Assembly: GCF_006439355.1 (NCBI RefSeq)
Contig: NZ_VFTG01000006.1
Coordinates: 212,707 to 276,706, forward strand
Length of the DNA: 64,000 nt
Direction: 5' to 3'
DNA from: Mesorhizobium sp. B4-1-3
Lineage (GTDB): Bacteria; Pseudomonadota; Alphaproteobacteria; Rhizobiales; Rhizobiaceae
A program made the position numbers and the translations under genes. Positions 58,819-64,000 of this stretch are shown here, piece by piece. Each line of letters begins with the position of its first letter. Positions within the stretch are counted from its first letter, which is position 1. The notes beneath the pieces were generated by a model that searched no databases, was not told the DNA's origin, and was given only the letters and a program-made list of their open reading frames with translations.

Positions 58819-60420
58819 ATGGAAGCCGTTGAATTTGACTACATCGTCGTCGGCGCCGGCTCGGCTGGTTGCGTGGTCGCCAATCGGCTAAGCGCCGATC
58901 CGTCGGTGAAAGTATGCTTGGTCGAGGCCGGCGGCAGTGACAACAGCCTGCGCGTCAAGGTGCCGGCGGGCATCCTCTCCCTCTACGGCGATCCGAATTA
59001 CGACTATTGTTTCGTCGGCGTGCCGCAACCCCACCTCAACAACCGCAGCATTCCGGTGAACCGCGGCAAGGCGCTGGGCGGATCGAGCTCGATCAACTCA
59101 ATGGTCTATATTCGCGGCGCCGCCGAGGACTATGACGAGTGGGCTGGGCTCGGCTGCGCCGGCTGGGCCTATCGCGACGTGCTGCCCGTGTTCAGGAAGC
59201 TGGAGCGCAACCTGCTCGGCCAGGACCCGCGCTATCATGGCAGCGACGGCGAGCTGCTGGTCGACAATCCGCGTGATCCGAACGTGCTTTCCGCCATGTT
59301 CGTCAAGGCTGGAGAAAATGCCGGTTTGCCCGCCAACCCCGACTTCAACGCCGAAAGCCAGTTCGGCGTCGGCATCTACAACGTCACGCAAGACCGCGGA
59401 CAGCGCTTCAGCAGCTTCAGAGCCTTCATGCGTCCGGTGCTTCATCGTAGGAACCTGACCCTGCTCAGCGAATGCGAGGTGATCGATGTTATGCTCGCCG
59501 AAGGGCGCGCCACGGGGCTGCGCGTGCTTCATGACGGCCAGCAGAAGACGCTCTCGGTCAGCGGCGAGATCGTGCTGTCGGCCGGCGCCATCAACTCGCC
59601 CAGGGTCCTGATGGCCTCCGGGATCGGTCCCGCTGCCGAACTCCAAGGGATCGGCATCACGCCGGTGCTCGACCTGCCAGGCGTCGGCAAGAACCTGCAG
59701 GACCATGTCGACGGCATGATCACCGTGCGCTCCAGGAGCACCAGGACGCTCGGCCTGTCGATCGCCAACCTGCCGCGCATCGCCGCCGCGCCATTGCAGT
59801 ATTTCGCGCGTCGCAAGGGCATGCTCACCACCAACTACGTCGAAGCCGGCGGCTTCGCGAAGACCAGGCATGCAAACGGCCTTCCCGACATCCAGTTCCA
59901 TTTCGTGCCGGGCTATCGCAGCCATCGCGGCAGGCTGATCGAATACGGCCACGGCTACGCCATTCATACCTGCGTTCTGAGGCCGAAAAGCGTAGGCGAG
60001 ATCAGGCTGTCGCGCGACGACTCCCGCCGCGATGTCCTGATCGACCACCGCTTCTTCACGCATGAAGACGACGCCATGGTGCTGGTCGAAGGCATCAAGA
60101 TCGGACGCCGGATTTTCGCCTCGCCCGAATTCGACGCGGTGCGCGGCAAGGAGATGCTTCCAGGCAAGGATGTCCGCAGCGACGACGAGATCCTCGCCTA
60201 TCTGCGCGCCGAGGCGCTGACCGTCTATCATCCGGTCGGAACCTGCAAGATGGGAACGGACGACATGGCCGTCGTCGACCCGGCGACGCTTAAGGTGCGG
60301 GGCGTCAAAGGGCTTCGCGTCGCCGATGCCTCGGTCATGCCGAAACTGATCGGCGGCAACACCAACGCGCCAAGCATGATGATCGGGCAAAAGGTTTCGG
60401 AGATGATCCTCGGCAAATAG
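58819..60420 (+). CDS. GMC-family FAD oxidoreductase (choline dehydrogenase-like)
   Basis: A 533-residue GMC flavoprotein. The FAD motif is YIVVGAGSAGCVVANRLS; GMC signature 1 is in NRGKALGGSSSINSMVYIRG, signature 2 in GAINSPRVLMASGIGPA, and the active-site region is TVYHPVGTCKMG, with the second catalytic residue (H or N) in IGGNTNAPSMMIGQK. The group includes choline and alcohol dehydrogenases; the substrate is an alcohol or amino alcohol. The ATG at 58819 is preferred to one at 58777 because the family starts with the FAD fold and GGGGG lies upstream. It follows the amidohydrolase gene by 20 bases. Confidence 0.88.
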   Translation: MEAVEFDYIVVGAGSAGCVVANRLSADPSVKVCLVEAGGSDNSLRVKVPAGILSLYGDPNYDYCFVGVPQPHLNNRSIPVNRGKALGGSSSINSMVYIRGAAEDYDEWAGLGCAGWAYRDVLPVFRKLERNLLGQDPRYHGSDGELLVDNPRDPNVLSAMFVKAGENAGLPANPDFNAESQFGVGIYNVTQDRGQRFSSFRAFMRPVLHRRNLTLLSECEVIDVMLAEGRATGLRVLHDGQQKTLSVSGEIVLSAGAINSPRVLMASGIGPAAELQGIGITPVLDLPGVGKNLQDHVDGMITVRSRSTRTLGLSIANLPRIAAAPLQYFARRKGMLTTNYVEAGGFAKTRHANGLPDIQFHFVPGYRSHRGRLIEYGHGYAIHTCVLRPKSVGEIRLSRDDSRRDVLIDHRFFTHEDDAMVLVEGIKIGRRIFASPEFDAVRGKEMLPGKDVRSDDEILAYLRAEALTVYHPVGTCKMGTDDMAVVDPATLKVRGVKGLRVADASVMPKLIGGNTNAPSMMIGQKVSEMILGK

Positions 60421-60438
60421 GTCGCGGCTGTCCGTGAC

Positions 60439-60485
60439 GCCGAGGCGCCGCCGCGGCGGAGAATTCTGCTCCGCTGCGCCTCGGC
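60439..60485. terminator. Long hairpin between convergent GMC and ABC ATPase genes
   Basis: GCCGAGGCGC (60439-60448) pairs with GCGCCTCGGC (60476-60485), and inside GCGGCGGAG pairs with CTCCGCTGC around AATTCTG. No U-run follows, so it may act as a bidirectional transcript-end structure rather than a classical terminator. Confidence 0.55.
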
Positions 60486-60623
60486 CAAGGTTAGGGAATG
60501 GATCCTCGGGTCTCCGCGTCCGCTCCGCCCGTGGATGACGAAGCTGAGAGGCTTTGGCCAATCCCCAGCGGCTGCGCTGATTCACGGTAATGAACGGTGA
60601 AATCCTGCCGCCACGAGACTGGT

Positions 60624-61460
60624 TTAGTGATCCTCGTCGATCTCGTCGTGCAGGAGGCCGAGGATGCGGCGCTTGAGCGCGATGAAGTCTGGTTCGAGGA
60701 TCACGTCCATCGAGCGCGGCCGCGGGATGTCGACCTTGATCTCGGCCTTGATCTTGCCGGGCCGCGCCGTCATCACCAGGACGCGATCCCCGAGCACCAG
60801 AGCCTCGTCGATATCGTGGGTGACGAAGAGCACCGTCTTCTGCTGCCGCTCCCAGACGCGCAGGAGCAGCTTCTGCATCGTGCCGCGCGTCTGGCTGTCG
60901 AGCGCGCCGAAGGGTTCGTCCATCAACAGCACGGCCGGGTCGTTGGCAAGGGCGCGCGCGATCGCCACGCGCTGCTTCATGCCGCCGGAAAGCTGGGCGG
61001 GATAGTGGTCCGCGAAAGGCGTGAGGCCGACCTCGTTCAGATACTGGTCGACGATCTGCCTGCGCTGCTCCGCCGGCAACCCCTTGCGCTTCGGCCCATA
61101 TTCGATGTTGGCGCGGACGGTGAGCCAGGGAAACAAGGTGTAGCTCTGGAACACCATGCCCCTGTCGGGACCCGGTTCGATCACTTCCCTGCCGTCGACC
61201 TTGATGCAGCCCGAGGTCGCGTCGTTGAGGCCGGCGGCGAGATAGAGCAGGCTGGATTTGCCGCATCCCGAAGGGCCGACGATGACGCAGAATTCGTTCT
61301 TCGCCACCTCGAGCGACACATCGTCCAGCGCCAGCACGCCATTGGCGTCGCCATAGCGCAGTGTCACGTCTTCGATGGCCATGGTGGTGCCGGCCGAACG
61401 GGAATCGCTTGCCGTATGGGCCTCGCCGGCCGGATTGTTCGTCCTGATGGTCTCGGTCAT
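60624..61460 (-). CDS. ABC transporter ATPase, SsuB/TauB/NrtD type
   Basis: ATPase of 278 residues. Walker A is GPSGCGKSS, the Q-loop is in MVFQSYTLFPWLTV, the signature is LSGGMKQRVAIARAL, Walker B is VLLMDEPFGALD and the switch histidine is in VTHDIDEAL; the QSYTLFPWLTV and LSGGMKQR patterns are those of the nitrate/sulfonate/taurine group. The ATG at 61460 has AAGGG five bases upstream; an ATG at 61517, overlapping the permease gene and preceded by GAGGG, is a real alternative. It is the last gene of a three-gene import operon. Confidence 0.87.
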   Translation of the reverse strand: MTETIRTNNPAGEAHTASDSRSAGTTMAIEDVTLRYGDANGVLALDDVSLEVAKNEFCVIVGPSGCGKSSLLYLAAGLNDATSGCIKVDGREVIEPGPDRGMVFQSYTLFPWLTVRANIEYGPKRKGLPAEQRRQIVDQYLNEVGLTPFADHYPAQLSGGMKQRVAIARALANDPAVLLMDEPFGALDSQTRGTMQKLLLRVWERQQKTVLFVTHDIDEALVLGDRVLVMTARPGKIKAEIKVDIPRPRSMDVILEPDFIALKRRILGLLHDEIDEDH

Positions 61461-61504
61461 CACTACCCTTGATCCGGCTGCGGTTGGCGAGGATGCGTTC
61501 AAGA

Positions 61505-62308
61505 TCAAGGTGCCCATGGCGCGACCCTCGCCCGGAGAATGCGGAACGCCGTGTCGGTGATCAGGCCGAGAAGCCCGATCGCGGCGATGGCCATGAAGAT
61601 CACGTCGACCTGGAAGCCGCGCATCGCCTTGAGACTGATATAGCCAAGGCCGCTCGACGCGGCGACGAGCTCGGCCACGACCAGATAGGTCCAGGCCCAG
61701 CCCATGGTGACGCGAAGCGTGTCGAGGATGGCCGGAAGCGCTGCGGGGAAAATGACATGCCACACCGCTTCCGAGCGCTTGGTCCCCAGGGTGTAGGAAG
61801 CGTTGACCAGATCCCTTGAGACGCTGCGCGCGCAGTCGGAGATCATCACCAGCTGCTGGAAGAAGGTGCCGAAGAAGATGACCGCTATGCGCTGCTCGAT
61901 GCCGATGCCGATCCAAAGGATGAACAGCGGCACGAAGGAGGTCACCGGCAGATAGCGGATAAAGTTGACCAGCGGCTCCAACGGCGCCTGCACCGCCCGG
62001 TAGGTGCCCATCCAAAGCCCCAGCGGCACTGCGATCAGCGAGGACACGATGAAGCCCAGGATCACCACCTTGGCGCTTGTCAAAGTGTGATAGAAAAGAC
62101 TGCCGTCCAGCGACATGCGATAGGTCGTCTCGAGCACGGTTCCGGGCGTCGGCAGGAACATGTTCGGCACGACGCGGCCGTAGGACAGAAGAGCCCATCC
62201 GCCGATCACGGCTATCCACATCGCCAGCGCGAGCGTGGTTGCCGTGCTGGCGGGGATGTTGGCGAATGGGGTCGTCAGGCGCGTCCACGCCGTTCGCCTC
62301 TGTGCCAT
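61505..62308 (-). CDS. ABC transporter permease, SsuC/TauC type
   Basis: Inner-membrane permease of 267 residues with about six hydrophobic segments. The EAA loop is ASYTLGTKRSEAVWHVIFPAALPAIL, and the leading pattern VPNMFLPTPGTVLETTYRM is typical of the sulfonate/taurine/nitrate group. GGAGGCCATCTT precedes the ATG. It is separated from the binding-protein gene by a strong hairpin, so it is probably made in smaller amounts. It pairs with the ATPase downstream. Confidence 0.9.
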   Translation of the reverse strand: MAQRRTAWTRLTTPFANIPASTATTLALAMWIAVIGGWALLSYGRVVPNMFLPTPGTVLETTYRMSLDGSLFYHTLTSAKVVILGFIVSSLIAVPLGLWMGTYRAVQAPLEPLVNFIRYLPVTSFVPLFILWIGIGIEQRIAVIFFGTFFQQLVMISDCARSVSRDLVNASYTLGTKRSEAVWHVIFPAALPAILDTLRVTMGWAWTYLVVAELVAASSGLGYISLKAMRGFQVDVIFMAIAAIGLLGLITDTAFRILRARVAPWAP

Positions 62309-62357
62309 AAGATGGCCTCCGTAGAATCTGAACGCGAAAACCCGGCTTCGAGAAAAC

Positions 62358-62383
62358 GGGATCGGCCCGGATGGGCCGATCCC
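62358..62383 (-). terminator. Attenuator-type hairpin between binding-protein and permease genes
   Basis: GGGATCGGCCC (62358-62368) and GGGCCGATCCC (62373-62383) form a perfect 11-base stem with a four-base loop. Read leftward it is followed by GTTTTC. It matches in place and form the hairpin at 7674-7702. Confidence 0.7.
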
Positions 62384-62398
62384 GGCGATCCCGAAGGC

Positions 62399-63382
62399 TC
62401 ACTGTTCCTTGATGAAATCGGTGTCGAGGATGGTTTTCGAGTCGATCGTCATCTTGAGCTTGCCGGCCTTGCCCCAGATGTCCTGCGCGAAGTTCACCAG
62501 GTCGGCCGCTTCGCTCTTCTCCGGTGTGCCGAAGAATTCCAGGTTGCGGGCGCGGTCGTAGTAGCGCACGCCCTTGGCGCCGGCCGCGAAATCCTCCGGC
62601 TTCTCGAGATAGCCGCCAATGCCCTTGGCCATGATCTCATAGGCCTTGTCCGGGTTGGTCTTGATGTAGTCGACGGCCTTGTAATAACCCTTGATGAGAG
62701 CCTTCACGTCCTCGGGGTGCTTCTCGATCAGGTCGCATTTGAGCGCGATTACGTCGACGATCAGGCCGGGAGTGGTCGTGGAATCGATCAGCACCTTGCC
62801 CTTGCCGCCTTTGCGGACTTCGGTGAGATGCGGCTCCCAGGTCACCGCGGCCGGAACCTGGCCTGCGATGAAGGCGGTCGCTGCGTCATCGGCGGTCATG
62901 TTTGTGATGGTGACGTCATCCTCCGTCATGCCTTCCTTTTTCAGGAGCACGTTGAACCAGAACTCGGAAATGGAGCCCTCGTTCAGGGCCACCTGCTGGC
63001 CCTTCAGACCCTTGAGCGACTTGACGTCGGGCTGCGTGACCACGCCGTCGCCGCCATGGCTGTCGTCGAGCGCAATCACATATTTGAAGCAGAGCTCGTC
63101 GGAGCGGTATTTCATCAGCTCGTCGACGGTCGAGGCCGCGCCGTCGAGGTCGCCGCCGGCAACCGCCGCCATGTAGAGTGCTGATTCCTCGATGATCTTC
63201 AGGTCGACATCGACGCCGGCTTCCTTGAAGTAGCCGAGGTCACGGGCAAGGAACAGCGGCCCGTAGCCTACCCAGGTTGTCATGCCGAGGCGGATGGCGC
63301 CGGCATTGGCGGGAGCGGCAAGCCCCAGGCTGAGCAGGCCTGCGCCGACCGCGGTCATCAGGCAGTTTCGGAATGTCTTCAT
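62399..63382 (-). CDS. Periplasmic binding protein, SsuA/TauA/NMT1 type
   Basis: A 327-residue solute-binding protein with a signal peptide (residues 1-27, ending APANA before GAIRLG). The mature part begins IRLGMTTWVGYGPLFLARDLGYF, the pattern of the nitrate, sulfonate and thiamine-precursor binding proteins, and continues with VTITNMTADDAATAFIAGQVPAAVTWEP. GGGGAACC precedes the ATG. It is the first gene of the importer operon and defines its ligand, which by neighbourhood is a small nitrogen compound used by the enzymes at 47-60 kb. The ligand cannot be told from sequence. Confidence 0.88.
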   Translation of the reverse strand: MKTFRNCLMTAVGAGLLSLGLAAPANAGAIRLGMTTWVGYGPLFLARDLGYFKEAGVDVDLKIIEESALYMAAVAGGDLDGAASTVDELMKYRSDELCFKYVIALDDSHGGDGVVTQPDVKSLKGLKGQQVALNEGSISEFWFNVLLKKEGMTEDDVTITNMTADDAATAFIAGQVPAAVTWEPHLTEVRKGGKGKVLIDSTTTPGLIVDVIALKCDLIEKHPEDVKALIKGYYKAVDYIKTNPDKAYEIMAKGIGGYLEKPEDFAAGAKGVRYYDRARNLEFFGTPEKSEAADLVNFAQDIWGKAGKLKMTIDSKTILDTDFIKEQ

Positions 63383-63488
63383 TGTCGTGGTTCCCCATGG
63401 CTGTTGCCGGCATCGGCCCCATTCAAGCGGCCTATGCCACGCGGCGTTTTGGCAGCCGCTCTCTTGTTATGCGTCGCCTCGCGGGCGG

Positions 63489-63506
63489 GCCTAGCGTGTT
63501 CTAGGC
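63489..63506. promoter_or_regulatory. Inverted repeat upstream of the importer operon
   Basis: GCCTAGCGTGTTCTAGGC is a perfect 6+6+6 dyad about 110 bases before the binding-protein start. It resembles the TTAGG/CCTAA sites in half-site letters but has the arms in the opposite order and a longer spacer, so it is probably a site for another factor. Confidence 0.4.
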
Positions 63507-63791
63507 TCGCAACAGAGCATCCGGGCCGGATCGCAAAAAGAAGTCTTTTTCTGTCCTTTGCTTCGCCGAAACCGAAGCAGCGGGCCGAGCTTGGCTGATG
63601 CGCTTGAACTGACGACGCCGGGCGACCGCGGGTCCGGTGGAGCCGGCAGATGCGCCGATGACAGTGGACGGCTGGCTGGCCGAGGGATTCTGGAGGACAG
63701 TTTGCCCAACCGGAGGTGTTCTCGGGTCTCCGGGAAAATCGACGGCGGCGCGAGGACGAATGGTAAATTAGGCGCTTCGAGGGGGCGGCAA

Positions 63792-63818
63792 GGGATGCGG
63801 CCTCATCGGCCGCATCCC
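63792..63818 (-). terminator. Hairpin downstream of the gene entering from the right edge
   Basis: GGGATGCGGCC (63792-63802) pairs perfectly with GGCCGCATCCC (63808-63818) around a five-base loop, 45 bases beyond the stop of the leftward gene. There is no U-tract on that strand, so termination efficiency is uncertain. Confidence 0.55.
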
Positions 63819-63862
63819 GGAAATTTCGGCGCAAGCCGCGCCCCTCGGCGCGGCAAGGCGAA

Positions 63863-64000
63863 CTAGGCCGCCAAGGCGCCCGACTTCTTGGCGGTCCAGG
63901 TGGCGATATAGTCCATCAGGCCGGGGCTGAGGCAGTCATAGGGTTCCAGCCCGATCGACTTCAGTTGGCCGCGGATGCCGTCCATGCGGCTCGGGTCGAC
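63863..64000 (-). CDS. Unidentified protein, C-terminal 45 residues (gene continues beyond the window)
   Basis: The last 45 codons of a leftward gene, ending in TAG at 63863-63865. The visible end includes [35 protein letters not shown] and the tail SGALAA. I do not recognise the family from this much. The codon use and the hairpin beyond the stop support a real gene. Confidence 0.65.
   Translation of the reverse strand, partial: VDPSRMDGIRGQLKSIGLEPYDCLSPGLMDYIATWTAKKSGALAA

Larger units (their letters stand above)
63383..63862. other. Gap of 480 bases without a convincing gene
   Basis: It holds the promoter region of the leftward importer operon at its left side, an inverted repeat at 63489-63506 and, near its right end, the hairpin at 63792-63818 behind the gene that enters from the right. 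Open frames here lack family character and ribosome sites. Confidence 0.6.

Noticed and set aside
60439..60485. Possible structured RNA or riboswitch
   Set aside because: It lies between convergent genes, not upstream of one, so a transcript-end hairpin is a simpler explanation.
59098..61266. Minus-strand frame of about 720 codons covering the GMC gene and the start of the ABC ATPase
   Set aside because: It crosses the hairpin region and two real genes in other frames; composition is that of a reverse-strand shadow.
63379..63834. Minus-strand open frame of 151 codons in the gap before the importer operon
   Set aside because: Arg-, Ser- and Pro-rich random composition, no ribosome site and no recognisable domain; it also covers the promoter region.
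1..64000. CRISPR arrays, tRNA or rRNA genes, prophage or integrative element borders
   Set aside because: Looked for and not seen by eye: no regularly spaced repeats, no tRNA-like cloverleaf noticed, no integrase or transposase. A tRNAscan or CRISPR finder run would settle it.

Overview
The window is a GC-rich, densely coded stretch of chromosome- or replicon-type DNA from an alphaproteobacterium of the Rhizobiales, most probably Mesorhizobium or a close relative. The grounds are the codon bias, the many ABC-type solute uptake operons, several interspersed palindromic elements of the kind common in rhizobia (18104-18173, 18936-18992, 23915-24027, 50569-50619), a complete PhnW-PhnY-PhnA phosphonate route of the type known in Sinorhizobium meliloti, and a short second FtsZ like the one known in rhizobia. 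The genus is inference. I see no tRNA, rRNA, CRISPR array, transposase, integrase or phage gene. Nearly every gene is catabolic, transport or regulatory.

Layout. 1-4,933: a GntR regulator fragment, then a beta-ketoadipate block (IclR regulator, pcaI, pcaJ, pcaF, and pcaD convergent). 5,027-11,019: a LacI-controlled sugar operon (binding protein, permease, ATPase, TIM-barrel epimerase) with a divergent 2-hydroxyacid dehydrogenase and repeated operator-like palindromes. 11,167-18,928: a ROK-regulated operon with an M20 hydrolase, two tandem paralogous binding proteins, a permease, a YhfX-like PLP enzyme and an ATPase; its substrate is not obvious. 19,007-25,096: trehalose synthesis (otsB, and a membrane-anchored otsA) with a debranching-type glycosidase and a GT4 glycosyltransferase. 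25,311-27,017: a second ROK regulator and a peptide-deformylase-like protein that has lost two metal ligands.

27,028-39,803: a phosphonate island. One long leftward array holds phnW, phnA, phnY, an FAD oxidoreductase, a PbfA-like class III PLP enzyme, a D-2-hydroxyacid dehydrogenase and a four-gene aminoethylphosphonate importer, with a divergent LysR gene. 2-Aminoethylphosphonate would be imported, transaminated to phosphonoacetaldehyde, oxidised to phosphonoacetate and cleaved to acetate and phosphate. 39,813-45,818: a sorbosone-dehydrogenase-like lipoprotein, a DUF2231 membrane protein, S-formylglutathione hydrolase, an aldehyde dehydrogenase, maleylacetate reductase and a YciI protein. 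46,039-47,031: a truncated FtsZ.

47,254-63,382: a nitrogen-compound catabolic region (proline-racemase-family protein with an altered active site, N-methylproline-demethylase-like flavoprotein, ArgE-like hydrolase, LysR, aldehyde dehydrogenase, DUF1028, RidA, flavin monooxygenase, YtcJ-type amidohydrolase, GMC oxidoreductase, SsuABC/TauABC-type importer). A shared inverted repeat, TTAGG-N5-CCTAA, lies in two divergent promoter regions here and suggests that one regulator, probably the LysR at 51,965, ties much of it together. The last 138 bases hold the 3' end of an unidentified leftward gene.
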